A DNA stretch of 64,000 bases from Spinacia oleracea (GCF_020520425.1 NC_079490.1:5394001-5458000), one strand, 5' to 3'; shown: positions 1-10,578, numbered from the stretch's first letter. The notes: generated from the letters alone by a model not told the origin. A program made the numbers and translations.

Positions 1-840
1 AAGATTGATAACATCGACGACGACATGAAGGCATCATTGCTTGCGTGACGACATCTGGTGACCTCGAAGATCATGAACGACACCAGAAGGCGACGTCGTT
101 GATCAAAGATTAGATACGGAAGACGACGGACAGGTCGAAGACAATGACAGATTGGCGTCGACAGAAAATGAACGTGGTGACAGGCGTCGAAGATTATTTT
201 CCTAACTTCCGGCTCGCTGCAATTAGGAAAATGGGGGCTATTGTTATGGGTCGTTCCGTATCGCACGTGTCGCAGTCAATTCCTACATTTAAGGAGTTGT
301 TATCTCCACTTTATGCTTGTTGGACAAGGTCAAAGAAGCTAGCAAGGATCAAGAAAACTGTTAGAGGAAATCAAGGGATCGGTTGAGAGTATCAAGGGAC
401 AACTAACGACATTATTCTGTCTTCTATGCTTGACCTAGTACTATATAAAGATCATGAGTTTGCAATGAGAGGGCACGGCTAATCTCCATATCTAACCACT
501 ACCTTCCTCCATTTACCCCACTAATACCCATTATCCCAACTACTATTATTTAGTTGTTACTCCATGAGACATCATTTTCTACCTTAGCTTACCCACGTAC
601 ATCTCACTACAAATACTCCATCTCATCAGCTATAATCATGATCTCTTCCGATATAAATACATCTTTTTCCCAACACCCCTGATACATAGTAATGACGGCC
701 ATTGTCGTATATTTATTCAATTCACAAGTACCTCTTCCTCGAGTATCCCAGTCCACTCGTACACTCCCTTTCACTTATGCCTTATTATTAGCTACATTTA
801 TATATACACGCGAAGAAACAATGTACTTGGATTCAGCAAG
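1..840. other. unassigned intergenic DNA, probably transposon-derived
   Basis: I see no gene here. The first 140 bases are rich in GACGA-type motifs. A short open frame at 144-386 matches no family I know. A TATA-like 'ACTATATAAAG' lies near 440, which would fit an old retroelement terminal region, but no partner repeat is visible in the window. Confidence 0.3.
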
Positions 841-1030
841 GCTTTTTATGCCAGTAACATAGTGGATTGGTGGACTCATGGCCACCCGCGGTTTTTATCC
901 CTTTCGGGTTTTCCGCGTCACCATCTCTTGTCTCGTCTCTCTTTATTTTCCGTCCTTTATTTCATGTTTTTACATGCTTTATTTTATCTAGTCGTCTATG
1001 TCCCAACCAAAGGTCGTCCATACGAAATTT
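841..1030 (+). mobile_element. copia-type LTR-like remnant (fossil)
   Basis: The stretch 'GGTTTTTATCCCTTTCGGGT' followed by a CT- and T-rich run resembles the transcribed part of many plant Ty1/copia LTRs, in which a C/G-flanked GGTTTTT...GGGTTTTCC block is common. No second LTR and no coding part are visible, so it is a broken piece of unknown age. The resemblance is from memory of the family and is moderate. Confidence 0.4.
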
Positions 1031-1039
1031 GGCATAAAC

Positions 1040-1500
1040 ACTACACTCATGAAGAAATGCTCAAGTTCAGGAAACCGAGGAAAAAGAAATCATTACGTAG
1101 GAAGGAGAAGAAGCTTGATTTAGATGTTCTTGAAGCAGAGGCAAGAATTACTGGATTTGGTGTTTCAAATCTTGGTTCACATGGTGATAGAAAAAGAAAG
1201 GTTGCTAATAAAGAGGAAGAAGAAAGATACGAGGTTGAGAGGCAAAAGAGTAACTTCCAAACTGCTTTTTCAAAAGCAAATGAAGCATCTAGAGCTCTTC
1301 GCATGGAGCATCAAGATGTTAATTATCCTGCAAATGAAGAAAATGATACCCTGGTTTTTGCAGAGGATCTGCAGAATTCCATGGAAAGAACTTTAAAAAT
1401 AACAAAATACCGTGAAACAGGAAAATCGGATGAAACAGTAAAACGAAGAAGTGAAGGTTGCAATCAAACGGAAAAGCTGAACCTGGATCTAGATCATGGA
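1040..1500 (+). pseudogene. DOT2: fragment of DOT2 / SART-1 tri-snRNP protein gene
   Basis: The frame opening at 862 changes character near 1040. From there it reads LKFRKPRKKKSLRRKEK, then an EAEA...GVSNLGS segment, KEEEERYEVERQ, AFSKANEASRALRMEH and a FAEDL...SMERTLK stretch. This order matches the middle of plant DOT2/SART-1, a U4/U6.U5 tri-snRNP protein needed for pre-mRNA splicing (KFRKPRKKKSLRKKEK, a GVGDLGSR-like block, KADEASRSLRLEQ and a DLYKSLERARK-like block). Only about 150 of roughly 900 residues remain. There is no proper start: the 60 residues in front come from LTR-like sequence. There is no C-terminal region either: the frame runs into a MITE at 1565. No intron interrupts the piece, so it may be a retrocopy fragment or a captured exon. 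It is unlikely to make a working protein. Confidence 0.65.
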
Positions 1501-1564
1501 ACCCCAAAAAAACCCAGTAATCTTCTCAGTAATTGGAGAACTGGATTTAATTTGGGGAGTCCGG

Positions 1565-1758
1565 ATCCTCTAAAGATTTATTAAAACTCTACAAGGTAGA
1601 GTTGTATCTAAACCATACATTTTAAAATCAATGACTCATATTAATGACAAAAAATAGGGGGAATTTTGGAAAGATAATATATGAACCATTGATTTTTCAT
1701 CCAATGGTTGATATGCTCAAACTCTACCTTGCAGAGTTATTTCAGAACTCTAGAGGAT
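1565..1758. mobile_element. MITE with ~45-bp terminal inverted repeats
   Basis: The ends read ATCCTCTA and TAGAGGAT. Inside them, 'CTCTACAAGGTAGAGTT' on the left pairs with 'AACTCTACCTTGCAGAGTT' on the right. The element is about 194 bp with an AT-rich centre. I could not define a clear target duplication. It supplies the last few codons of the open frame that contains the DOT2 fragment. Confidence 0.6.
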
Positions 1759-2860
1759 AAAGGTCACAAGTTGCCGTAATCTTACGTGTCGCAGTTTAAT
1801 TGACACATTTAGGCGCCACGTAGACTATGCGTCACCAGAATACTTTTACTACCAATTCAATATTTTTACTATGAAAATATGTAAATAAGATTATCGATAT
1901 AAACAAGGAAACAAATTAGAATATTATGATTTTCATACTTTTTTGTAACATTTATAATAGATTATATAAGTTAAATATTTTAGTTTCCAATTTAAATCAT
2001 GACACATAAGCATACCATGTCATCATTGTGACACGGCTTAAAGGTCGCATGTTGCGACCTTTATCATTTTTGTTTAATTTGTTACTTTGAAGGTTTTTAA
2101 GTACGAAAGGCTCCCTTTATCTCCACCACAATAGCTAGCTCTACTGTATGATTTTTACTCATACACTGATTGAGGTATATTGTATGTAAAACTGTTGAAC
2201 TACCAGGTTTTGATTTTGATAAGTTTTTGAATTTTTCAATGTTAAAATAGGAATGTAATTTGGTTCTGAAGTTGATTTCTGTCGTTGAATTTTACTTATA
2301 TACTGAGCCAACTGAGGTATATTGTATGTAAAGGAATCATGACTAAGTTTTGGGGATATATAGAAGCCTAGAAGGTGTAGTAATTTCTATAATAACACAG
2401 CATTCTGACAATTACCCACACCTTCAGTAGATTATAATGTTGCAATTCTTACAAATTATACTTAATCTGATAAGATTTTCTGTTTAGTTTCAGATTTTTT
2501 TTTGTAATATTGTCATAGAACCTATTGGCAGCAGATTTTGCCCCAGATTTTCTGTTATGATATAAAGGTCAATATATATACTCAATTTTTGGCTCAAAGT
2601 ATTCATAATTTGGCTTCATATATCTCAGATTATTTGCTGATATATAAAGAAACCATCTGAATTTTCTTTGACGTTCCCACTTTCCAGATTTTACAGAAGG
2701 GTATTCCAATTTTAGTAACTTGGTAAAATTCCATCTAGGCCGAGTAGGAAAATACAATGCTTAGTGCCTTAGTTAACTACTTAACTCTATTGCTTTTTTC
2801 TTCTTAATTAATTCTAACAATATTCTAGTCATTAAACAATTACCATTAAATTTATTAATA
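1759..2860. other. AT-rich intergenic DNA, no gene seen
   Basis: No coding pattern. A short phrase, 'TGAGGTATATTGTATGTAAA', recurs near 2170 and 2310, indicating a small local duplication. The inverted duplication described elsewhere begins just before the tRNA at 2863. Confidence 0.4.
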
Positions 2861-2862
2861 AT

Positions 2863-2936
2863 GGTTTCGTGGTGTAGTTGGTTATCACGTCAGTCTAACA
2901 CACTGAAGGTCCCCAGTTCGAGCCTGGGCGAAGCCA
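2863..2936 (+). tRNA. tRNA-Val (AAC)
   Basis: A 74-nt cloverleaf with acceptor stem GGTTTCG/CGAAGCC, D-arm GTGTAGTTGGTTATCAC, anticodon loop CTAACAC (AAC at 34-36) on stem TCAGT/ACTGA, and T-arm CCCAGTTCGAGCCTGGG. There is no intron. An 'A' follows at the discriminator position, and CCA is not encoded beyond the gene's own CCA-like end. This copy starts the left arm of the inverted duplication; its mirror partner is at 25650-25723. Confidence 0.95.
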
Positions 2937-3494
2937 ATAAGTTTTTGTATGGTTTCTCCTGTTTTGACTGGCGACGATTTTTGCGCGCTTCATCAGTGTC
3001 AAATCCTGGAATTTGCGGTAAAACCCTAATTCTTTTTCAATTGATGTTTTTGTTTAGCTATGGAGAAAAAAAAGGGTGCGAATTCTTAAATACTTTCATA
3101 TATTCGAACCCTAATTGAATTCAATTTCAATCAAATTTGCACTCTTTGATTTACAATTTATCATTATTTTGTCTTGTCCGTTTCTACCTTTCCAAAAATC
3201 CGATCGAAATTGATTGTTGTGTAAATGTGGTGAAATCTTGTTGATCCGAAACAAATTGAAACCATTTGATGTAGCTGGCATATTAGATTATCAATTTGGC
3301 AATTAATTTAGAGTTTTTAACCGAATTTTTCCAGGTTTTATTGAAATTTGTTGAATTAAAGTGTGGTAATTTGCATTTTATTTGATTGATGTCAATTAAA
3401 TTGCCTGCTTGTTGTGAATTTCTATTTAGTCGAATTAGTAATTGGAATTAGGTAATGAAAATCTGTGATGTTTGAGTTTGGGATTTGTAAAGAG

Positions 3495-3586
3495 CCGACC
3501 TTAGCTCAGTTGGTAGAGCGGAGGACTGTAGTTGTTTGTTCAACAGATTAATCCTTAGGTCGCTGGTTCGATTCCGGCAGGTCGGA
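3495..3586 (+). tRNA. tRNA-Tyr (GTA) with 19-nt intron
   Basis: Acceptor stem CCGACC/GGTCGG with discriminator A, D-arm TAGCTCAGTTGGTAGAGC, anticodon GTA within ACTGTAG, and T-arm CTGGTTCGATTCCGGC. A 19-nt intron (3532-3550) sits one base after the anticodon, the standard place in nuclear tRNA-Tyr genes, leaving a 73-nt mature tRNA. It lies 558 bp downstream of tRNA-Val on the same strand. The same Val-Tyr pair occurs in mirror image at 25033-25723. Confidence 0.95.
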
Positions 3587-3779
3587 CTTTCCTTTTTGTG
3601 TTGTACTTCTTCTTTCTCCCTGGTGTTGTACTGTTTGTGTTGTACTAAGAAGTTGACATTTTACAACTTATCCTTATGTGTAGTCATTGAAATATTACTA
3701 GATTCCTTATTTGAATTGTTAGTTTGCTTAACAAAACCTATTGTACGATTGGATTTAATAATTGCTGAACCGAGGTGAC

Positions 3780-3873
3780 CTGACCTTAGCTACGTTGGTA
3801 GAGCAGAGGACTGTTAATCTGTTATTGGCTACAGATAATCTTTAGGTCGCTGGTTTGATTCTGGCAGCTCGGA
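3780..3873 (+). pseudogene. tRNA-Tyr pseudogene
   Basis: The sequence follows the tRNA-Tyr gene 193 bp upstream, with CCTTAGC, GTTGGTAGAGCAGAGGACTG, TTTAGGTCGCTGG and GGCAGCTCGG. It has lost the acceptor pairing (CTGACC against AGCTCGG), the anticodon GTA reads GTT, the D-arm and T-loop carry changes, and the intron region is altered. The right arm of the inverted duplication has no such copy, so it probably arose by local duplication in the left arm. Confidence 0.85.
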
Positions 3874-5293
3874 TTTTGGTTATTCTGACAATGTTTCTAG
3901 TTTAATTTAGCCCAACATTAAATGCATCCCAACAAAAACTCGTGATACTGAGAATCTGTAACATATTTGAGCTCGTTCCAAGGGATCAGGGGTTGGCTAG
4001 CTTGCCTCATTTCTTTCATATCTGAGACTGACGAATGTCTCCCATATTCCGATGGGAAGACATTGGTTTTACTATGGCCATCTTGTTATGAATTGTGATA
4101 TAGTACAGACCTGTAATATGAGAATGGGGGTGGGGGATGAATGAAAACAACTTAATAGATATTTGAATAGTATTTCCAGTTTCTTGATTAGAATGGAGGG
4201 CTAAGTACATGACTTACCAGCTGGGGAGCATGGATATTAAATTTGAGTTGTCTGAAGATTCTGAAATCTAAAAACACCTTATAGGATAGTTCAGAAATCT
4301 TCATCAGGAGTTAAACGGGTTAATTATTGTTTTAGTTGTGAGAGAATATCAGAAGACTCAAAGTTGCAGAAGTCATTGTGCTTTCAGTTTTACAAGCTTC
4401 TGTAAATGTGAGAAGAATCCATTGTTTATGTGGGGATGATTTCTTAGTGTAGTATAGAAAGTTAGAAACCTCCGCATTTGAAAGTTAAATGCTGTAAACC
4501 CAAACTAGTGTTAAACTTGCAGCACATACAGATGATTTTTTTAGAGGCTTTGTGCACATAACACCCACTTGCCGTTCTCTTTTCTTCTGGCCGACTTGGA
4601 AAGGAAAACTGGTAACTTCCACAGAAATAAAATACGTAGAATCTACTTGGGGATGTGGATGAAATCTAGGGTCATTGCCATTTATAGAGACAGAAAGGTC
4701 AATGTGAAATTCTTTGTTGTTAAGAAATTAAGAAGAAACTTTTTTGCTGTGAAAATACCAAAGAATATTGACCAACTGTTTCATATATTGAAGGGTTTTG
4801 TCCTCTGTAAGATTGTAACCATCTTATCTACATGTCATATAGTAGATTTTTTTTTTCCTTTTCAATACTTAATCAATGCGAGTTATTTTTTGTCTTGCAC
4901 TTGTTTGACAAATAGGATCTGTTGCATCAAATTTGATTTGTGTACCATTAATTTTCGGTTGGTTGAGTTTGGATGCTGTCAAATTTAGGTGTGATCAACA
5001 TCACAATGTTGCTGGTTGACATCTGTGTTTTGCGTGAAATGTTTTACAAGCATTTGCAACATATGAATAACTTCTGAACAGCATAAGAAAACTAACATAA
5101 GCTATTGATGCCAAAAGGTGCTGCTAAACTGCAGACGTTAATACACATAAAACCACAAAACCTACCAACAAATACGACACAATGTCACACAAAACAACCC
5201 TTTCCACAAAACCTACCAACAAAAACGACACAAATGTCACACAAAACAACACTTTTCTGATCCCTGATTTTGATCAGAAAGAACTAATTTGAC
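3874..5293. other. left-arm flank of the inverted duplication, no gene seen
   Basis: Stretches here recur in reverse complement at about 21850-22015 and 24585-25030. Examples are the block around 4735-5010 ending in 'GGATGCTGTCAAATTTAGG' and the block 5050-5280 rich in 'ACAAAACCTACCAACAAA'. The short open frame at 4569-4988 is not supported by the partner copy, which is interrupted, so I do not call it a gene. Confidence 0.5.
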
Positions 5294-7330
5294 CTAAAAT
5301 GATTCTATGTCAGCAATCTTGTCCAAGATTGTCGATACAACATCTTTAGACTCTTTCAGCACTTGTATACTCTTATTGAGCTTGTCTCTCTTGCTTGCCA
5401 CAGCAGGAGACTCTTCCAGCATCCTGTCAGCGCTTCCCCCGTATGGACCCATCAATTCGCCCACAAACTCATACTCCAATTCCTTATTTACCAAATTTTG
5501 AATACTAAACACCAAATGAAGAGCCGTAGAATCCACCAACCTATTCAAAACAATTCTCCAATATGATTCTATTCGCATCTTCATATCAAATGCTTGCTTT
5601 GCTAGGTGCTTGTAGTCTTTCAAATGCTCTAATTCAACCTCACCAAACCCTTCAAGCTCCATACCAGTCACCTTCGCACCCCAATAGTCTGTTTTGCCTT
5701 CCACAATACTCATAAACTTGTCTTGATTCAACATAAGCCGATTCCAAACAGATAGGTAATCCGGATTACAAGTATAATCAGAATACATCTCCATTTGCAC
5801 AATCTCCTTAACACGAGCAACAGACTGATCCTTCATCCTAGAAATCAGATTACCGGCAGCTCTTTTGCTGAAGCTCTGAAGGAGTGGGTATTTTTCAGAA
5901 TGTCCTTTTCCTACTTTAATCACTACACCCTCAATGTATCCCCAGACTTCAGTCACAAAATCAACCGGTGTTTGTGATATTCCCTTCACTTTCTTCTGCA
6001 ATGCAGTGAGAAAAGCCCATCGGGAAAGGAAATTCGGCAACCCAACTCCTTTAGCTTCTTCAAGAACTCGAATCTCTTCCATTAGGAAACTACCTGATTT
6101 ATTATTAACATCATTTTCTTTTGATTGCATTAGCTTCGAGAACCCACCTATCATCTCATTCAAACGAGCTGTGCAATGCATTCTCGTATCATCAGGGTAC
6201 TCCTCGTACTCTCCTCGGATTAAGATCTTCCTTAATGATTCCTTCACCGATCCCACAATATGCATGAACACCGCCATAGCTTCTTCCATCGAGGACAATC
6301 CACGTGGAATGTTATTCAATTCAACACCATAGACATTCAACTTTTCATCGATCTTCTTGACAATGTTAGGCAAAGTCTTGGAAATTATGTTAGCTTGTAT
6401 CTGAACCAACTTCTGAGCTAACACAGGTACTCCCACAATTGACTTATCAATCCTTGACAACAAAGGGTGAGACTGAAACAGCCTCATCTCCTCCAACCAC
6501 GCTTCCTCATACGTTTCCTCCCCTATCCTGTTCCGTACACACACGTACCCTAGACCAATACTGACATCATCATTCGTCAACTTCTCTAACAACCCTTCTG
6601 GAGCCTTATCAGGTTTTGTGACAACAGCAAGTGTCCTCTGCCCAGTTTTATCCACAGCCTGTGACATCATAATCGACTCACAAGTCGAAAAATCAACCGT
6701 TGCAGATAAAACATTCAGAATAATACTCTCTTCAGGAGTAATATACTCCATTATAATATCCCTAATCTGCTCATAAACATTTTCTGGTTGTCCACGTACC
6801 GGAACCCGAGTTATCCCAGGAAGATCAACCATGGTCAAGTCAGGAACACCTTTTTTCCTAACAACAAGTGTTATAGGTGTATTAGATATCCCCTTACCAT
6901 TCCCTGCAATTTCTTGAGTAGCAGAGTTAATAGCCTCAGAAACATGAGCTTCATCAGTCTGTATGACTTTACCCATGTACTCAAGGTAGAGAACAGGTTC
7001 TGGGTTAGAGTGGTGTTGTAGGCACATAATAAGTGGGACCCTTGTACATATTCCATGACCCCTAGGAAGGCTGATTCCGGCTAAAGACTCAAGCACACTT
7101 GATTTTCCTGATGATTGGTCGCCTATTACGACAATTGTAGGGAGTTGAATGCCTTCGTCTGTTGCTTTAAGCTTTCTGAGCTTGTCAACTGCATCAAGTA
7201 GTGGACGAATGCGGTCATTGTAGGAAGATATAAGTGGTGGTGTGACATTATTGGTGTAGGATGGAATGATCAACATACAGAAGAATGGTATTAGTAGGTA
7301 AAAAAAGTACAAAGGATTTCTCTGTGTCAT
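5294..7330 (-). CDS. DRP4: dynamin-related protein 4-type GTPase, copy 1
   Basis: An intronless gene of 678 residues. A large dynamin/Mx-type GTPase domain comes first: P-loop GDQSSGKS at 70-77, LPRGHGICTRVPL (switch 1) around 88-100, DLPG at 169-172 and TKPD at 238-241. A helical middle region follows, then a C-terminal GTPase effector region (about 580-670, with RLVDS and the MLEESP...KRDKLNKS segment). There is no PH or proline-rich domain, as in the plant DRP4 / animal Mx-like class. Such proteins oligomerise on membranes and use GTP for remodelling; the plant DRP4 role is poorly known. Compared with copy 2 (19676-21829) the N-terminus is 34 residues shorter before the P-loop: much of the membrane-spanning segment and a polar linker are missing, although a shorter hydrophobic stretch (YFFYLLIPFFCMLIIP) remains. 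All GTP-binding motifs are intact, so it is probably functional. It is the left arm's mirror partner of copy 2. Confidence 0.88.
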   Translation of the reverse strand: MTQRNPLYFFYLLIPFFCMLIIPSYTNNVTPPLISSYNDRIRPLLDAVDKLRKLKATDEGIQLPTIVVIGDQSSGKSSVLESLAGISLPRGHGICTRVPLIMCLQHHSNPEPVLYLEYMGKVIQTDEAHVSEAINSATQEIAGNGKGISNTPITLVVRKKGVPDLTMVDLPGITRVPVRGQPENVYEQIRDIIMEYITPEESIILNVLSATVDFSTCESIMMSQAVDKTGQRTLAVVTKPDKAPEGLLEKLTNDDVSIGLGYVCVRNRIGEETYEEAWLEEMRLFQSHPLLSRIDKSIVGVPVLAQKLVQIQANIISKTLPNIVKKIDEKLNVYGVELNNIPRGLSSMEEAMAVFMHIVGSVKESLRKILIRGEYEEYPDDTRMHCTARLNEMIGGFSKLMQSKENDVNNKSGSFLMEEIRVLEEAKGVGLPNFLSRWAFLTALQKKVKGISQTPVDFVTEVWGYIEGVVIKVGKGHSEKYPLLQSFSKRAAGNLISRMKDQSVARVKEIVQMEMYSDYTCNPDYLSVWNRLMLNQDKFMSIVEGKTDYWGAKVTGMELEGFGEVELEHLKDYKHLAKQAFDMKMRIESYWRIVLNRLVDSTALHLVFSIQNLVNKELEYEFVGELMGPYGGSADRMLEESPAVASKRDKLNKSIQVLKESKDVVSTILDKIADIESF

Positions 7331-7391
7331 TTTTTATGGCAGGAAGTAAGTAAGGATGTTAACTGAAAATCTGAAATTGTGATCTGATTTG

Positions 7392-7399
7392 TTTTTATA
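7392..7399 (-). promoter_or_regulatory. TATA box of dynamin copy 1
   Basis: The minus strand reads CTATAAAAAC about 65 bases before the ATG at 7330. The matching promoter of copy 2 has TATAAAA at a similar distance. The promoters share 'ATGCACTATACAG' and 'CCTAGTCTTC' blocks, so both descend from one promoter. Confidence 0.5.
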
Positions 7400-8450
7400 G
7401 GAGAGTAGAAGACTAGGAGTTGAAACGTTGCACGCAGTTCAAGTATAATGCTCTGTAATCTGTATAGTGCATGAAACAGAGAGTTGCCCTTAAGTAGCTT
7501 TGGTAAGCTAAACGTCACAGTAAAGTGTGCCAACTTTAGTAAGTTAACGTCCTTAATTCCTGTGGCCTTCTTGAAACTCTTCGAACTAATGTACAAATGT
7601 GCCAATTTTAGTGACTGTCAAATACTTTCGGGAGATGATAGAAATACACAAAGCCACAAAGGTGTGTAATTGCATACCACCACTTAAAAATATGTCACCT
7701 CACTCTTAAAAGATTCATCTCTTATGGCAAATTTTAAACCGAAATTTGAAATGTCGTTTAAAATTTTAATTTTTGAATTTGAAATTTGTTTTAACTTCCC
7801 AACAATCAGTAATTAACTATTATAGTATCCGGGCGATGCACAGTTTATGATCAAAATATTAATTTTGCATGAAATCTAAACTATAGTTATATACAATTGT
7901 TATCTAAATAGATTTTATACATATTCTAATTAACTATGGATAAATATGTTACTTTCCCATTTCGTGTCTTATTTTATTAAAAAAATGTAATCAATCAATA
8001 TGCATATGGGCTCTTCTCTGAAGGAAAAATGGCGCAAAATCCAAATGTACCACACTTGAAGAAAATTTGTAGGAGACCCTCATATTCAACCCAAAAATTA
8101 TTTTGACCCTCGTTCATCACTCATGCATGTCGATCAAACATAAAGTTATTTTCAACCATCTTTACTTGGATAATATAATCATACCACTAATACTAAGTAC
8201 ATCATCTACTCCGTTACTCGATCAATTAACACTTTCCCACACCATCTTCTTTATCCAGGTAAAGATGACTCCAAATCAAGGCGTGTGCGGAGGATGGTCC
8301 CTTCACTTTCATACTCGCCTAAAAAGGTCATTTCCATCCCCGCTACCTACGATAGTGTATAGTACTCATCCCCATTCAACCCTAATCCCTGCCTCGCATG
8401 ATACAAAATAAAATTCATCTCCGCTCCTTCACCACCCAGGCATCCACACA
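7400..8450. other. promoter-side DNA of dynamin copy 1 and AT-rich spacer
   Basis: From 7400 to about 7530 the minus strand resembles the promoter of copy 2, including 'ACTGTGACGTTT'. Beyond that the similarity fades, marking the inner end of the left arm. The remainder is AT-rich, with no coding pattern that I can support; the 102-codon frame at 8103 looks like chance. Confidence 0.4.
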
Positions 8451-9131
8451 GCCACACAAGCCTCAAACTCACCCCTAAATCCAACAAATTTTATTTTGTT
8501 TTGGTATGAGATTTTTGGATTTTAAAATATTGTTCTTGTCTATGATTTAATTTGGTTGTATGCTTAGAGTGATTGAGTAAATAAACAGAATATATAATAT
8601 GTAGGTTAGTAGTGAAAAGATGTAAATATATTCATAATCAATTAGATGAAGGATAAGTTGGGTAGGCAGTTTCAGTCTAAGACTCTGTTCTGTTCATTTT
8701 TTTCCCTTTATTCATAAAAATAAGTCTAGATAAGTTCACATAAGTTCAGATAAGTTCGGGAAAATAATGGCTGGCTTATTATAATTTATAACTAAAATAA
8801 GTTTTGATAAGTTCTAATAAGTCCAGGTAAGTTTAGATAAGATAAGTTCATAAAAATAAGTGAAAATTAAGTGAATATAACGCACCCTAAGATCCATCAT
8901 CGCTCGAAGGACACATTTCTTGAAAGAAAATAATCCGGTGGACACATTTTAACGTGGGGTATTGATATAAAAAGAAAATAATCGCAAGCAAAACATTTAG
9001 AAATATGATAGTAAAATTTAGATTTGTGAAGGAGTAAGAAAGTAAGACAATTTCTTCTTTAGATTACGATAATAAAATATTTTAAAAATTAACAAAATTA
9101 ATTCATACTCCGTATATGACTATAAAACATA
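8451..9131 (+). repeat. segment directly repeated at about 18079-18790
   Basis: Beginning with 'CACAAGCCTCAAACTCACCC', nearly 700 bp are repeated in the same orientation near 18079 with scattered changes and small indels. Both copies carry the same inserted MITE (8692-8888 and 18308-18511), so that insertion predates the duplication. Both copies precede a tRNA-Val gene (10505 and 18843). Confidence 0.8.
8692..8888. mobile_element. AT-rich MITE of the 'GGCTCTGTTCT' / AAGTTCAGATAAG family
   Basis: It starts near 'GACTCTGTTCTGTTCA' and ends with 'GTGAATATAACGCACCCTAAG', roughly an inverted match. The inside is filled with 'AAGTTCAGATAAGTTC' phrases. Relatives are at 18308, 26128, 37228, 38642, 49543 and perhaps 60540. 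Confidence 0.55.
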
Positions 9132-9229
9132 GTCCACAAATTGTAGAATTTGGTTTAAGTCATATTTTTCATAGTATTTTGAGGAAGCACAGCCTATTTT
9201 ATGTACTTGGTAATATACATTTATTTCAT

Positions 9230-9460
9230 TTTATACATACAACAATAACTACAACAACAAAGCAAAGGTCTTAAAATGATTTGGGGTTGGCTAACATGAA
9301 TCGACATAGGAGATCGTAAATATGACCAATCAAATAAGAAAGAACGGGAACTAATTAAAGAATAAACAAGGAAGGATCGGAAAGTGAAAGTAGAATAAGA
9401 GGTAAATTTATATATTACAGAAAAAATATTACAAGGGATAGTAAAAAATAAAGTTGAAAA
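9230..9460 (-). mobile_element. (TTG)n-tailed LINE/SINE 3'-end fragment
   Basis: On the minus strand, 'GTTAGCCAACCCCAAATCAT' is followed by 'CTTTGTTGTTGTAG'. The same tail, better preserved, is at about 44755-44824. This motif next to a (TTG)n tail is common in plant genomes; I believe it is the 3' end of an RTE-type LINE or a SINE that shares its tail, but I cannot separate these here. Confidence 0.45.
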
Positions 9461-9472
9461 CGAGAAAATCAA

Positions 9473-10318
9473 TACCTAGTATTTAAAAAACATAACCATC
9501 TCAATTTCAAGGACACATAAGCAACATCATTTTGAAGACATGTAGCGGACACGTAAGGAACAACATTTTGAAGACACATGGCTTTCAATCCTCCATTTCA
9601 GCTTCTATAACCTCCAAATTTAATTCAATTTAATTCAATGAAGTAATGAATTAATTTCTTCAATTCCTAATCTTCTCCTCTTCTCCCTCCACCTCCCCTT
9701 ACAAATTCAACATCCCTTATAAGTACCTCATTTGCAGATACTCACTTGGATTGCATTTCTCATCCCAAACTATCAAGGCACAATTGAACGTTGTCGGGTG
9801 CCTCAAGATCTCTGGTGACTTTCTATCTCTTTCACTCTATTTTAAGTTGAATTCCATTTATATGTATATATGAACAGTTGATATTTTTACTACTGGTTCA
9901 TAATTATTATTGACATCAATGTGCAGAATTCAGCAATAAGATATTCTATCAAAGGATTGGATTATAAGGTGAAAATGGACCATGTTAAACAAGGGGGTGA
10001 TGAAAGACTGTTTTAAATTTTTGGAAAATGGTTTCAGTTATGAGAGACTATTTTCTACAATTTTAGACAGCAAAATTATTGATCCATCTTAGATGAAACC
10101 ATTCTTTTGCGGGTTTAAATTGGCATTCTCTTTGTAAATATATGCATTCGTAGGTGGATTACCGTATTTTTTTATTTTAAGCATTATAATAGCAGCTTGT
10201 ATAATTGGGCTTCATGTAGTTTATCATTTGTTTGAAAAATTGTAGTTTCTCCCTCAAAAAAATAGTTTCAAGTTTCAAGTGAGTAAAAGCCCGTGCGAAG
10301 AACGGACACAAAAGCTAG
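9473..10318 (+). mobile_element. non-autonomous Helitron
   Basis: The 3' end shows the Helitron signature: a small hairpin (CCGTGCGAAG...ACGG region at 10291-10306) followed by CTAG at 10315-10318, with a T next to it. The 5' end is less sure; I place it at 'TACCTAGTATT' near 9473, before the 'CATAACCATCTC' run. It has no coding capacity. It sits between the duplicated segment 8451-9131 and a dynamin-promoter piece, so it (and the tail fragment before it) interrupts the direct repeat. Confidence 0.6.
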
Positions 10319-10329
10319 TTAAAAAGAAA

Positions 10330-10500
10330 AAGTATTACAAGGGATCGTAGATACATGCATTGTATTGAATTGCATGCAACGTTCCAACTTCTATCAAATT
10401 CATACTCCGTACTCCGTACTCTGTAGTTCTGTACCTTAGTAACCTCCTAGTGTACCCAAGTTTCATGTACATAAAGTAGAAGATGACAGAGATAGATCAG
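10330..10500 (+). pseudogene. DRP4: truncated third copy of the dynamin promoter and start codon
   Basis: The stretch 'GCATGCAACGTTCCAACTTC' to 'ACCCAAGTTTCATGTACATA' follows the promoter of dynamin copy 2 (19505-19675). It then reads ATGACAGAGATAGATCAG at 10482, matching the start of copy 2 (ATGACAGAAACAGAT; MTETD against MTEID). After about six codons the match stops and a tRNA-Val gene begins at 10505. It is the stump of a third dynamin copy joined to a tRNA unit. Confidence 0.7.
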
Positions 10501-10504
10501 TAAT

Positions 10505-10578
10505 GGTTTCGTGGTGTAGTTGGTTATCACGTCAGTCTAACACACTGAAGGTCCCCAGTTCGAGCCTGGGCGAAGCCA
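10505..10578 (+). tRNA. tRNA-Val (AAC)
   Basis: A 74-nt sequence identical to the gene at 2863-2936: anticodon loop CTAACAC, T-arm CCCAGTTCGAGCCTGGG. It stands directly after the dynamin stump. Downstream DNA to about 10700 ('CTACACTCTTTGATTTACAA'-like) also follows the other Val loci, so a larger unit was copied. Confidence 0.95.

Noticed and set aside
144-386. 80-codon open frame near the left edge
   Set aside because: No family words, no partner evidence; surrounded by repeat-like sequence.
2861-3118. Open frame of 85 codons over the tRNA-Val gene
   Set aside because: It is read through a clear tRNA gene; the coding look is accidental. The same holds for the frames over 3536 and 25563.
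4569-4988. 139-codon open frame in the dynamin flank
   Set aside because: The mirror copy near 24600-24800 does not keep this frame, so selection on it is unlikely.
5934-6332. Open frames opposite the dynamin gene
   Set aside because: Antisense shadows of a strongly conserved coding region; the same happens in copy 2.
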